A DNA stretch of 39,054 bases, from contig JBDTCO010000246.1 in assembly GCA_039923495.1 (NCBI GenBank), positions 1-39,054 of the forward strand, in the 5' to 3' direction. Position numbers and translations under genes: made by a program. The DNA comes from JBDTCO01 sp039923495. Its GTDB lineage: Bacteria > Myxococcota_A > Polyangia > Palsa-1104. Every line of letters starts with the position of its first letter. Position 1 is the stretch's first letter. Below the pieces are notes generated by a model, which was not told the origin of the DNA, ran no database searches, and saw nothing but the letters and a program-made list of their open reading frames with translations. This document shows positions 15,006 through 23,444 of the stretch, one piece after another.

Positions 15006-16355
15006 ATGAACCTCCGACTCGCGTTGTTGCTGTGCGCCCTTGCCGCGTGCGATCCGCAGAAGGCCGACTGGGGCCTCAGCGCCATCCGCACCATGAAGAC
15101 ACCCGCCGATCCGCCGAACCTCGGCTGCGGCGTGACGCTGCCCCTCGACTCGACGGCAGACGCGCGCGCGAGCTGCTCGTTCGGCCGCGGCGCGCACACC
15201 GACACGACGCTCGGTATCGACGCCGCGACTCGAGCCGCGATCCCGATCCGTCACATCGTCATCGTGATGAAGGAGAACCGCAGCTTCGATCACCTCTTCG
15301 GCGCGCTGCACGATCGCGGACAGCCTGGCGTCGAGGCGGTCCCGTCCTCGTACGCGAACCCCGACGAGAACGGCAACCTCGTCTATCCGACGCTCGCGAC
15401 GACGACGTGCATCCCGTACGACCCCGGGCATCAGTCGGTGTCGGTGAACACCTGCATCGACGAGAGCCGCATGGACGGGTTCGTGCGCAACGCGGCGAAG
15501 ACGACGCCCTCCGATGGCAGCTACGTCATGAGCCAGTACGACGACACGCAGCTCCCCTTCTACTACTGGCTTGCCACCACATTCGCGATCGACGACCGCC
15601 ACTTCGCGCCGCTCGCGAGCGGCACCTACGCGAACCGCGCCTTTTACATGCTCGGCTCGAACGCGGGCGTCGTGGACACCGGGCTCGTGTATCCCTCACC
15701 GAGCACGCCTTCGATCTTCCACCTCCTGCTCAACGCCGGCTTCACGTGGGGCGTCTACACCGACGATGACCCGTTCGACGGCGCGTTCGACTGGAAGAAG
15801 GGAGACGCCGGCGTGTACTCGATGCAGGCGCTCTACGACGCGTTCGACCATGGCACGCTGCCGAATGTGGTGTTCGTCGACGGCGAGGAGTACCTCGAGG
15901 ACGATCACCCCGTCGCTGACCTGCAACGTGGCGAGGCGTGGACCAAGACCATCTACGATCACGCCATCGCGAGCCCTCAGTGGCAGACCACCGCGATCCT
16001 CTTCACCTACGACGAGGCCGGAGGCTTCGCCGATCACGTGCCGCCGCCCGCTGGCGAGTGCCCGCCCGATCCGAGCAACCCGCCGTTCGCCGGGCTCGGA
16101 CCGCGCGTGCCGATGATCGTCGTGTCGCCCTGGGCGAGGCGGAACTACGCGTCGCACGTCGTCGAGGATCACACCGCGATCATCCGCTTCGTCGAGGCCG
16201 TGTTCGATCTACCGGCGCTGAGCGGGCGCGACGCGAACATGACCGCGCTGTTCGACCTCTTCGACTTCTCGTGCGGTCGAGACCTCTTCATCCCGACGGC
16301 GCCTGCCGCGGGCACGGGTGGATGCCTGCACAAGGCTGATCAGCCCACCTACTGA
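15006..16355 (+). CDS. Phosphoesterase-family lipoprotein (phospholipase C / acid phosphatase type)
   Basis: A 449-residue lipoprotein; the signal peptide ends in L-A-A-C (Cys15). The PF04185 phosphoesterase hallmark I-V-I-V-M-K-E-N-R-S-F-D-H-L-F-G lies at about residues 82-97. Other metal-site regions are F-A-I-D-D-R-H-F, the L-F-T-Y-D-E-A-G-G-F-A-D-H-V-P-P segment and R-V-P-M-I-V-V-S-P-W. Family members are bacterial phospholipase C enzymes and AcpA-type acid phosphatases acting outside the cytoplasm. The substrate cannot be set from sequence alone. The start lies two bases after the previous stop. Confidence 0.9.
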   Translation: MNLRLALLLCALAACDPQKADWGLSAIRTMKTPADPPNLGCGVTLPLDSTADARASCSFGRGAHTDTTLGIDAATRAAIPIRHIVIVMKENRSFDHLFGALHDRGQPGVEAVPSSYANPDENGNLVYPTLATTTCIPYDPGHQSVSVNTCIDESRMDGFVRNAAKTTPSDGSYVMSQYDDTQLPFYYWLATTFAIDDRHFAPLASGTYANRAFYMLGSNAGVVDTGLVYPSPSTPSIFHLLLNAGFTWGVYTDDDPFDGAFDWKKGDAGVYSMQALYDAFDHGTLPNVVFVDGEEYLEDDHPVADLQRGEAWTKTIYDHAIASPQWQTTAILFTYDEAGGFADHVPPPAGECPPDPSNPPFAGLGPRVPMIVVSPWARRNYASHVVEDHTAIIRFVEAVFDLPALSGRDANMTALFDLFDFSCGRDLFIPTAPAAGTGGCLHKADQPTY

Positions 16356-16389
16356 CCCGTCCGCGGTGCGTGCCTGATATCGTGGTGCG

Positions 16390-17553
16390 ATGGCTCGCCC
16401 CGCCCTGACGCGTCGACTGCCCGGCATCACCACGTCCGTCTTCGCCGAGATGTCGACGCTCGCGCGCAAGCACGATGCCGTGAATCTGGGCCAGGGCTTC
16501 CCGAACTTCGACGGGCCGGAGAACGTGAAGCGGGCCGCCATCGAGGCAATCGAAGCGGGACACAACCAGTACGCGCCGATGGCCGGCGTGCCATCGCTGC
16601 TGCAGGCGATTGCGGCGCATCAGAAGCGCTTCTACGGGCTCGACTTCGACCCGAACACCGAGGTCACGGTGTACGCGGGCGCCACCGAGGCGCTGAGCTC
16701 GACCCTCGCCGCGCTGCTCGATCCGGGCGACGAGGTGATCGTGTTCGACCCGATCTACGACTCGTACCTGCCGTGCATCGCGCTCGCGCAGGCGGTGCCG
16801 AAGGTCGTGGTGCTCGAGCCGCCGCGCTTCCGCATCGACGCCGCTGCGATCGACGCGGTCATCACGAAGAAGACGCGCGCCCTGCTGCTCAACTCGCCTT
16901 CGAACCCGACCGGTCGCGTGCTCTCCGGGGCCGAGCTCGAGGTGATCGCGACGGCCTGCGTCGAGCACGACCTCATCGCCATCACCGACGAGGTCTACGA
17001 GCACCTCGTCTTCGAGGGGAGGCACGTACCTTTGGCGACGCTGCCCGGCATGCGCGAGCGCTGCATCAGCATCTCATCGGGCGGCAAGACGTTCAGCCTC
17101 ACCGGCTGGAAGGTGGGGTGGAGCTGCGCGCCCCCCGACCTCACGGCCGCGCTGCGCATGGTCCACCAGTTCGTCACCTTCTCCGTGGCCACTCCATTGC
17201 AGCACGCGATGGCCGTCGCGGTGGCCTCCAGCGACGACTACTACGACACGCTGCTCGCCAATTATCGCGCGCGTCGCGACAAGCTCTGCAACGGCCTCGC
17301 CGCCATCGGCTTCGGCGTGACGCCACCGGAGGGCACGTACTTCGCGCTCGGGGACATCCGTCCGCTCGGGTACGACGACGACGTCACGTTCTGCCGCAAG
17401 CTCGTCGAGGAGATCGGCGTCGCCGCGATCCCTTACAGCGCGTTCGGCACCAACGGACGCCATCGCCACCTCGTGCGCTTCGCGTTCTGCAAGGACGACG
17501 CGACGCTCGACGCGGGGCTCGAGCGCCTGGCGCGCTTGCGAAAGCGGTCGTGA
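16390..17553 (+). CDS. PLP-dependent aminotransferase class I/II
   Basis: A 387-residue fold-type I aminotransferase. Key residues: N-L-G-Q-G-F-P-N-F near 32-40 (methionine/kynurenine aminotransferase type), G-A-T-E-A-L, N-S-P-S-N-P-T-G (Asn168 and following), D-E-V-Y-E-H-L (Asp200, Tyr203), and the PLP lysine Lys233 in S-G-G-K-T-F-S-L-T-G-W-K. The C-terminal arginine lies in H-L-V-R-F-A-F-C. The G-Q-G-F-P-N-F start matches the YbdL/KAT group, which accepts methionine, glutamine or aromatic amino acids with a 2-oxoacid; the exact substrate is uncertain. It starts at ATG 16390, 35 bases after the phosphoesterase, without a clear ribosome-binding site. Confidence 0.92.
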   Translation: MARPALTRRLPGITTSVFAEMSTLARKHDAVNLGQGFPNFDGPENVKRAAIEAIEAGHNQYAPMAGVPSLLQAIAAHQKRFYGLDFDPNTEVTVYAGATEALSSTLAALLDPGDEVIVFDPIYDSYLPCIALAQAVPKVVVLEPPRFRIDAAAIDAVITKKTRALLLNSPSNPTGRVLSGAELEVIATACVEHDLIAITDEVYEHLVFEGRHVPLATLPGMRERCISISSGGKTFSLTGWKVGWSCAPPDLTAALRMVHQFVTFSVATPLQHAMAVAVASSDDYYDTLLANYRARRDKLCNGLAAIGFGVTPPEGTYFALGDIRPLGYDDDVTFCRKLVEEIGVAAIPYSAFGTNGRHRHLVRFAFCKDDATLDAGLERLARLRKRS

Positions 17554-17719
17554 CTACACTCGCATAGACGCCCACTCACAATTCACGAGTAGATAGAGAC
17601 GCTACGCACGCGGATTGATAGGCTAGTTGCGTGACAGTCCTTGTCCTCGACGTTGATACGTTCTGCGGGGGTCCGAAGGCGGTGCACCTGTCTTCGCTCG
17701 AGCTCTGGATCGTCATCCC

Positions 17720-19471
17720 ATGCCGACTGTGACCCCCGGCTTGCGCGCGCGCGATCTCGTCGCTCCATTCCTGCTGCTCATCGTCGGCTTCTGTCTCTTT
17801 CCCTCGTCGGGACGCGACGACTGCTACATCACCTTCTGGCCCGCGGAGACCTTCTCGCTCACGGGTCACGTGCTCAACTACAACGGCGAGGCCGTGGAGC
17901 AGAGCTCGACGCTCCTGTTCGTGTTGCTCCTCGGCTCGCTCCGTGCCGTCACTCGGCTTCCGATCAGTCTCATCGCCTACGTCGCCTCCGTCGTGTTCGG
18001 CATCCTGACGGTCCTTCGCGTCGGCGCGCTGGTGGCACGCGTCGACGCGTCGGCACGCGCCTGGGCAATGGCGCTCGCGGCGAGCACCGTCCCGCTCCTG
18101 TATTGGATGTTCTCCGCGACCGAGATGACGTGCGTCGCCTTTCTCGGACTGTCGCTCGTCTCGAGCATCGCCGATGCCACCGAGGATCCGCGCGGCCCCG
18201 TGCTCGCACGCCTGGCCGCGTGGACCCTCGCGTTCCTGCTCGTCCGGCCCGAAGCACCGCTCGTGCTCATCGGCACGATCGTGGCGCAGATGATGGTGGC
18301 CGCCGTCATCGATCGCCCGCGCTCGCCGACGGCGCTGCGAAGGCTCGCCGCGATCCTCGCAGCGGTCGCCGCCGCAGCAGCCATGGTGTTCGTGTTCCGG
18401 CGGCTCGTCTTCCACGAATGGTTCCCGCTGCCCGTGCGCGCCAAGACCCAGCAGATTTCGATGCGACTCCTCCGGGAGGGATGGACCTACACACACATCG
18501 CGCTGCTCCGGGGCACCAGCGGCGCATCGGTCGCGGTGCTGCTCGTCTCACCGGTCGCGCTGTACGTGGTCCGCGCCATCCCGCGCCCCGTGCGCACCGC
18601 CGTCCAGCTGTGCGTGGCCTTCGCCTGGGTGCAGGTCGCGTTCGTGATCACATGCGGCGGTGACTGGATGGAAGTGGGACGGTTCTTCGTCCTCGCGCTT
18701 GCGCTGGCTTGTGTGCCCGCGACTCTCGTGTTCGCGCCGCGGCCACGGCTTCTGCGCATCGCGGTCTGTCTCGCCGTCGCCGTCAACCTCTACGGTGTAT
18801 GGCAGACGTTGAAACAGCCCAAGACGGTGATCCAGGCGGTGCCCGTATGGGCGCTGCGCGCCGACCTCGACGGGTCCGTGACGAGCTCGATGTCGTTCTT
18901 CGACCGCTACAACGCCACCCACCACCGCGATCGAGCCTTCTACCCGGCGTTGCGCGACGTCGTGAAGAAGGTCTACGACGATCGCCACGGTGAGCCGCTG
19001 ACCGTCCTTAGCGGGCAGGCCGGCGACATCATGATCGAGCTCGAGCACGACTTCGACGGACGCATCCGCTTCATCGACGCCGCGGGTCTCAGCACCCGGC
19101 ATTTCCCCGACTGCCCTCTGGCACCGGGCACCGCGCGCAGCGCACTCGGCATGGTCGGGTTGGCGACGCGCTACATCCACGAACCGCGCGCGACGGCCCA
19201 GGCCTGCCACTTCGAGCTCCCGGAGATCATGTTCGGCAGGCACAGCAAGCACCAGTACGACCCCGCGCTCGAAAAGGAGTACACGATCGTCGTCTCGCAG
19301 TCGGACACCGACCTCACGAGCCGCTCGATCGCGTCCCGCGCGTACCAGGGTCAGTTCGCCATGGTGCGGACCGACATCGCGACCCGTCTCGGGCTGCAGC
19401 CCGTCCGCATCACGGAAGCGCCGTCGCTCAAGCGCGCGCCTTCGCAGAAGGACGCGGAGCCGAAGAACTGA
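17720..19471 (+). CDS. Multi-pass membrane protein, GT-C glycosyltransferase-like
   Basis: A 583-residue protein with about nine or ten hydrophobic segments in the first 380 residues and a soluble C-terminal part. After the first membrane segment comes G-R-D-D-C-Y-I-T-F (Asp33-Asp34), then L-N-Y-N-G-E-A-V-E-Q-S-S, closely resembling the D-D-A-Y-I-x-x-R and N-x-G-E-x-V-E-G-Y-T loop of GT-C enzymes such as AftB-like arabinosyltransferases. A G-G-D-W-M-E-V-G-R-F-F loop near residue 315 also fits. These enzymes transfer a sugar from a polyprenyl-phosphate donor on the outer face of the inner membrane. Donor and acceptor are unknown. Position ahead of the acyltransferase cluster suggests glycan assembly, which is inference. 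The 166 bases before it hold no promoter I can define. Confidence 0.75.
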   Translation: MPTVTPGLRARDLVAPFLLLIVGFCLFPSSGRDDCYITFWPAETFSLTGHVLNYNGEAVEQSSTLLFVLLLGSLRAVTRLPISLIAYVASVVFGILTVLRVGALVARVDASARAWAMALAASTVPLLYWMFSATEMTCVAFLGLSLVSSIADATEDPRGPVLARLAAWTLAFLLVRPEAPLVLIGTIVAQMMVAAVIDRPRSPTALRRLAAILAAVAAAAAMVFVFRRLVFHEWFPLPVRAKTQQISMRLLREGWTYTHIALLRGTSGASVAVLLVSPVALYVVRAIPRPVRTAVQLCVAFAWVQVAFVITCGGDWMEVGRFFVLALALACVPATLVFAPRPRLLRIAVCLAVAVNLYGVWQTLKQPKTVIQAVPVWALRADLDGSVTSSMSFFDRYNATHHRDRAFYPALRDVVKKVYDDRHGEPLTVLSGQAGDIMIELEHDFDGRIRFIDAAGLSTRHFPDCPLAPGTARSALGMVGLATRYIHEPRATAQACHFELPEIMFGRHSKHQYDPALEKEYTIVVSQSDTDLTSRSIASRAYQGQFAMVRTDIATRLGLQPVRITEAPSLKRAPSQKDAEPKN

Positions 19472-19622
19472 TAATTCCACGTTCTGGCTGGAGGTCTTTG
19501 GTTGTTCCCCGATGGCTGCGCGTGTTACGGTCGGCAACGTAAGTATGTCGGTTGGATCCCTCCCGCGCGGGCTTGAGGATGACGAACACGATGCACACGG
19601 GCAACGCTTGACCCAGGGCCTG

Positions 19623-19811
19623 ACGCTCGCACCTGCCGGCCATCGCACCGACGTCGAATGGAAGGCACCTATGACGCTGCTCGCCCCGGCCGTCGCCCCG
19701 GAACGGGAGCGCGGCGCCACCTCCATCGACCTCGGGTACATGAACGACGCGCACACGCTGCGTCTCGGCGCGGTCGCGACGCCTCGTGTGCTCTACAGCT
19801 TGTCGGTCTGA
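19623..19811 (+). pseudogene. Decayed C-terminal fragment of a FemAB/GNAT-like acyltransferase
   Basis: About 62 codons at the end of an open frame (ATG 19512) align without gaps to the C-terminus of the next gene. Shared patterns are A-G-H-R-x-D, W-K-x-x-M-x-L, E-R-G-A-T-x-I and N-D-A-H-x-x-R-L-G-A. Upstream of 19623 the resemblance stops and the first 37 residues look random. The expected catalytic body is missing, so I read this as the remnant of a fourth tandem copy. Its stop lies six bases before the ATG of the intact copy. The 19472-19622 stretch between the GT-C gene and the remnant holds nothing else I can name. Confidence 0.7.
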
Positions 19812-19817
19812 CGCGCG

Positions 19818-20810
19818 ATGGACATCCACATCGCACCCGTGTCAAACGACCTCCCCGCGCTCGCCCCCGGCGCGTGGAGCAGCCTCACCGGGGAGTCGCC
19901 GGACACGATCCGGCAGTATCGCGGCATCCTCCTCGCTCACGCCGAGGCCTTCGAGAACGAGCAGCTCGTCGTGACAGCGAGCGAAGGCGGCGAGTGCGTC
20001 GCGATCACGGGCGCGCTGGAGTTACACCGCGAGAACAGCCCGCCCATCCTCACGGTGTTCCTGCCGGCGGTGTTCGGCGCCGCGCTGTGGCGCAGCCTGC
20101 TCGTGCGCGATGGTGTCGAGCGCATGCGTCCGATGCCCGACATCGTGGATGCGCTCGTCGAGCTCGCACGACAGCGCGGGCTCCATCGGCTCGTGGTGCC
20201 GTACTGCCCCGCGGCGGACACCGAGCTCCGCAGTGCGCTGACGAACCTCGGGTTCCGCGAGATGCCGGCGCCGCCGCAGCACGGCATCTCGCTCACGGAG
20301 CCGCACTCGCTCGAGCGCTACCTCGCTCGGCTCGGCGGCAAGGATCGCTGGGAGTTTCGTCGCGACCTGAAGCGAGCACACGAAGCCGGTGCCCGCATCG
20401 TGAGCGAGGGCCCCGTCAGCGAGGCGACCGCGCGGCAGACGTGGCCGCTCGTCGCCGACCTGTTCCAGCGCAAGGGCTCCGGCTACATCCCACGCGGGCA
20501 CGGCCTGTTCAGCGCGATGCGCGAGCACCTGGCCCCGGCCGATCTCTCCATCGACTCTTGCCTCGTCGGCGACGAGCTCGTCGGCTGCGTGGCCTATCAC
20601 CACAGCGGCGCGTCGACCCGGTTCGCCTACGCCGGCCACCGGCCCGACCTGCCGTGGAAGGTGCACATGGCGCTCGTCGCGACGTTCCTGGCACGCGAGA
20701 TCGAGCGCGGCGCCACCGACATCCGCATGGGCTTCACCAACGACGCACACAAGCGGCGGCTCGGTGCGACCGCGCAGCCACACGTGCACTACCTGAAGGC
20801 GACAGGGTGA
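19818..20810 (+). CDS. FemAB/GNAT-like acyltransferase, copy 1
   Basis: A 330-residue protein of the GNAT superfamily, two-domain FemAB or BioF2-like type. Landmarks shared with copies 2 and 3 are R-Q-Y-R-G-I-L-L with A-F-E-N-E-Q, the basic helix F-R-R-D-L-K-R-A, and the C-terminal A-G-H-R-x-D-L-P-W-K and G-F-T-N-D-A-H-K-R-R-L-G-A. Family members transfer acyl or aminoacyl groups from tRNA, CoA or a carrier protein to an amine or hydroxyl. No transmembrane segment or signal peptide, so it acts in the cytoplasm. The genome setting, with ligase and carrier protein nearby, makes a carrier-bound donor plausible (inference). Confidence 0.8.
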   Translation: MDIHIAPVSNDLPALAPGAWSSLTGESPDTIRQYRGILLAHAEAFENEQLVVTASEGGECVAITGALELHRENSPPILTVFLPAVFGAALWRSLLVRDGVERMRPMPDIVDALVELARQRGLHRLVVPYCPAADTELRSALTNLGFREMPAPPQHGISLTEPHSLERYLARLGGKDRWEFRRDLKRAHEAGARIVSEGPVSEATARQTWPLVADLFQRKGSGYIPRGHGLFSAMREHLAPADLSIDSCLVGDELVGCVAYHHSGASTRFAYAGHRPDLPWKVHMALVATFLAREIERGATDIRMGFTNDAHKRRLGATAQPHVHYLKATG

Positions 20811-20840
20811 GGCGCGCCGTCACGACCATAGAGCAAAGAT

Positions 20841-22391
20841 ATGACGACTGAATCGCAGGTGCGGCTGCACCCACCGAAGGTCCCGTTCGCCGGCGACCTG
20901 GCCATTCGCGTCACCCGGCGCCTCGAGCCCTTCCTGAAGCCGTTACTCGGCCTCGTGTGGATGGTCGCTCTCTTCGCCGTCGCGCTGAACATCGGCAAGG
21001 GCTACCCGGCCGTGGAGGTGGGCGCAGGCGGCGACTTCTATCCCGGCCACCTCTACTCGGCAAAGCTGGCTTACCTCGCGTTCGCGCTGTGCATCGTGGG
21101 TGCATCGCGCTGGTTGCCGGCGTACCGCGACAGCATCGCAGGGGTCACGGGGGTGGCGCTCAACGTCGTGGCGTTCCGGTGGCAAGGCGCCGCGGTCCTC
21201 GTCGCCTGGTTCCTGCTCGGGTACTACGTGCTCAAGTACCTCCCTCAGCACCTCGCACTGCTGATTGTCGTGGTGGGTATCGTGGTCGGCGTGAAGTACC
21301 TCGTACCTCCTGCCAGGTTCTGGGCAAACAACTTCTACCTCGCACTCGGCGGCTCGCGCGTGGCGTACTACGCCTTCGAGCGAAGATACATCCGCAAGCG
21401 CGACGTCTCCTTCATGCGCGCGTTTGGCTACTGTTTCACGCCGCTCCTGTTTCTGGGACCCGACTGGGTGCCCTACCATTCCTACCACCGTCAGGATCCT
21501 CGAGCGAAGACGGATCGCTCGGCGGCCCGCCTCTTCTACTGGGCTGGCATCAAGCTTCTCCTGCTCGCGCTGCTGGTCAAGCTGCAGCACATCGTGCTTC
21601 CCGACCCCATGCACTTCGACGAGCTCATCACGCCGTGGAAGATCTTCGTCACGCTCAACTCCTTCATCGCCGGCTTCTGGCTCCGCGTCGCCGTGTCGTT
21701 CGACATCAGCGCGGCACTTACGAACCTCGCGGGGCACCCCGTGCCCGATGCCAACGATGCACCGTTCCTCGGGCCCACGATCTTCGACTTCTACCGTCGC
21801 CACAACGTCAACGCGCTCAACTTCTATCGTCGCGTCGCGATCCTCGAGGTCACGCGACGCTTCCGCGGTCGCGCCTCGTTCATCCTCGTGATCTTGGCCA
21901 GCACGGCTATCTTCGTCGCTCACCACGCGTACCTCTATGGCGTGCTGAGTCCACAGAAGCACTTCATGGACATCCTCATCGGCCTCGCACCGGTCGGGCT
22001 GTTTCCGATGCTCTTGGTCGGGCTCTGGATGGAGAGCGTATACAGGCGCTTCTGGCCGCTGGCGCGGTGGATCCTTCTTCCGACAACCATCTTCACGCTA
22101 GCCGTCGGAAGCCTTAACGTCACGTCGTCCTGGTTCGGCTACGGCGCGCTCGGCAAGGCCGTCAGCGGGAATCGCATCGATTGCTTCCTGCGCAGCTTGT
22201 TCACGGGCGCGCATTGCACGGACCCGTCCTACTCGCTGAGCTGGTACCACTGGGTCGGTGTGTCCCTGGGCATATCTGTTACCGGCACGCTCCTCGTCCT
22301 CGTGCTCGGCAAGCTGTTCCCGAGCGCCCGAGCGCCGATCGATACGGGAGCACCGCCCGGCGCAAAGCCGGCTGGCATCGAGATCTTGTAG
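20841..22391 (+). CDS. MBOAT-like membrane O-acyltransferase
   Basis: A 516-residue protein with about ten hydrophobic segments. Several MBOAT/DltB/AlgI-like marks are present in order: G-G-S-R-V-A-Y-Y-A-F-E (about 170-180), F-T-P-L-L-F-L-G-P near 199, F-L-G-P-T-I-F-D-F-Y-R-R-H-N-V near 309-323 (compare the F-x-x-Y-W-x-R-x-x-I-S motif), and the conserved membrane histidine as H361-H362 in F-V-A-H-H-A-Y-L-Y. MBOATs pass an acyl group across the membrane to a hydroxyl of a glycan, lipid or protein. It lies 30 bases after acyltransferase copy 1 and 9 before copy 2, clearly one transcript. Similarity is distant, so the family call is moderate. Confidence 0.7.
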   Translation: MTTESQVRLHPPKVPFAGDLAIRVTRRLEPFLKPLLGLVWMVALFAVALNIGKGYPAVEVGAGGDFYPGHLYSAKLAYLAFALCIVGASRWLPAYRDSIAGVTGVALNVVAFRWQGAAVLVAWFLLGYYVLKYLPQHLALLIVVVGIVVGVKYLVPPARFWANNFYLALGGSRVAYYAFERRYIRKRDVSFMRAFGYCFTPLLFLGPDWVPYHSYHRQDPRAKTDRSAARLFYWAGIKLLLLALLVKLQHIVLPDPMHFDELITPWKIFVTLNSFIAGFWLRVAVSFDISAALTNLAGHPVPDANDAPFLGPTIFDFYRRHNVNALNFYRRVAILEVTRRFRGRASFILVILASTAIFVAHHAYLYGVLSPQKHFMDILIGLAPVGLFPMLLVGLWMESVYRRFWPLARWILLPTTIFTLAVGSLNVTSSWFGYGALGKAVSGNRIDCFLRSLFTGAHCTDPSYSLSWYHWVGVSLGISVTGTLLVLVLGKLFPSARAPIDTGAPPGAKPAGIEIL

Positions 22392-22400
22392 GGTGATGCG

Positions 22401-23444
22401 ATGAGTGTATCGAACGAAGCGACACCGCGTTCCGGTACCACCGGGCGGCGCGTCCGCGTCGAGCGCGTGGCGCCCGATGTTCCGGCGCTCGAGATCGCGC
22501 AGCTCGAACGACTCGCCGGTGCCACGCCGGACGAGCATCGCCAGAATCGCGGAATGTTGCTCTCGTTCGCCGAGAGCTTCGAGAACGAGCAATACATCGC
22601 GTCCGTGTGGGAGGGAGACGCGCTCGAGGGCATCGCCACGGCCTTTCTGTGCTTGCGCCCCGACGGCTCCACCTTGCTCAAGGTCTGGTTCCCGGGCCTC
22701 TTTCGCCGCGAGGGTGCCCCAAAATTCTTTTACGCCGATCCGGCCGAGGCGTCGCGGGTGACGCGCGAGCTGATCGAGGCCTTCGTCGAGCACGCACGCT
22801 CCGTGGGGGCGTCGTTTGTTGCACTGTCGCATTGCCCGACCTCGGATCGTGTCGTTGCGAACGTAGCCGAGGCCCTCGCGTTCCGTACCCTGGCCGCACC
22901 CGATGCGTTCATCATCCAGCTCGCGGAGCCCACCTCGTTCGAGGCATACCTGAACCGCCTCTCGCAAACGAGACGTGGCGACTTCCGACGCGATCTGCGA
23001 CGCGCCGCCAAAGCCGGCGCGCACATGATCGAAGAGACCGTCGCACGTCCCGAAACACTGGAGCGCTCATGGCCTCTTCACGTCGCGCTCTCGATGCGGA
23101 AGGGCAACGACTATCGCCTGGGCGGGACGTCCCTGTTCGACGCATTCCAGCGCTGGTTGAAACCCGCCGACCTGCGCGTGGAGGCGTGCTACTCCGGCGA
23201 CGAATTCGCGGGGGCGCTCATCATGCACATCGCGGGCACCGAGATGCACGCCGGATACATTTGCCATCGCCCGGAGCTTGAGTGGCAGGTCTATACGGCG
23301 ATCATCGCCACGGCCATCGAGCGCGCGATCTCGCGCGGAACGACCGCGGTGCATCTCGGCTTCGGCAATGACTACCAGAAGACGCGCCTCGGGGCCGATG
23401 CGTTGCCGCACGTCAGCTACGTCTTGCCGCTGACGCGTCGATGA
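22401..23444 (+). CDS. FemAB/GNAT-like acyltransferase, copy 2
   Basis: A 347-residue paralogue of copy 1. Matching blocks are R-Q-N-R-G-M-L-L with S-F-E-N-E-Q, F-R-R-D-L-R-R-A-A-K-A-G-A, R-P-E-T-L-E-R-S-W-P-L, and G-F-G-N-D-Y-Q-K-T-R-L-G-A near the end. It has a 20-residue variable N-terminus. It overlaps copy 3 as ATGA at 23441-23444. It differs most from its siblings in the middle (S-H-C-P-T-S-D-R instead of Y-C-P-V/A-x-D-T), which may reflect another acceptor. Donor and acceptor are unknown. Confidence 0.8.
   Translation: MSVSNEATPRSGTTGRRVRVERVAPDVPALEIAQLERLAGATPDEHRQNRGMLLSFAESFENEQYIASVWEGDALEGIATAFLCLRPDGSTLLKVWFPGLFRREGAPKFFYADPAEASRVTRELIEAFVEHARSVGASFVALSHCPTSDRVVANVAEALAFRTLAAPDAFIIQLAEPTSFEAYLNRLSQTRRGDFRRDLRRAAKAGAHMIEETVARPETLERSWPLHVALSMRKGNDYRLGGTSLFDAFQRWLKPADLRVEACYSGDEFAGALIMHIAGTEMHAGYICHRPELEWQVYTAIIATAIERAISRGTTAVHLGFGNDYQKTRLGADALPHVSYVLPLTRR

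Noticed and set aside
17554..17719. Promoter before the GT-C-like gene
   Set aside because: TTGATA at 17615 could be a -35 box but nothing like a -10 box follows at 16-18 bases.
17720..22391. GT-C-like protein or MBOAT-like protein as a possible exosortase
   Set aside because: Neither has the compact eight-helix layout with the Cys-Arg-Arg triad of exosortases.
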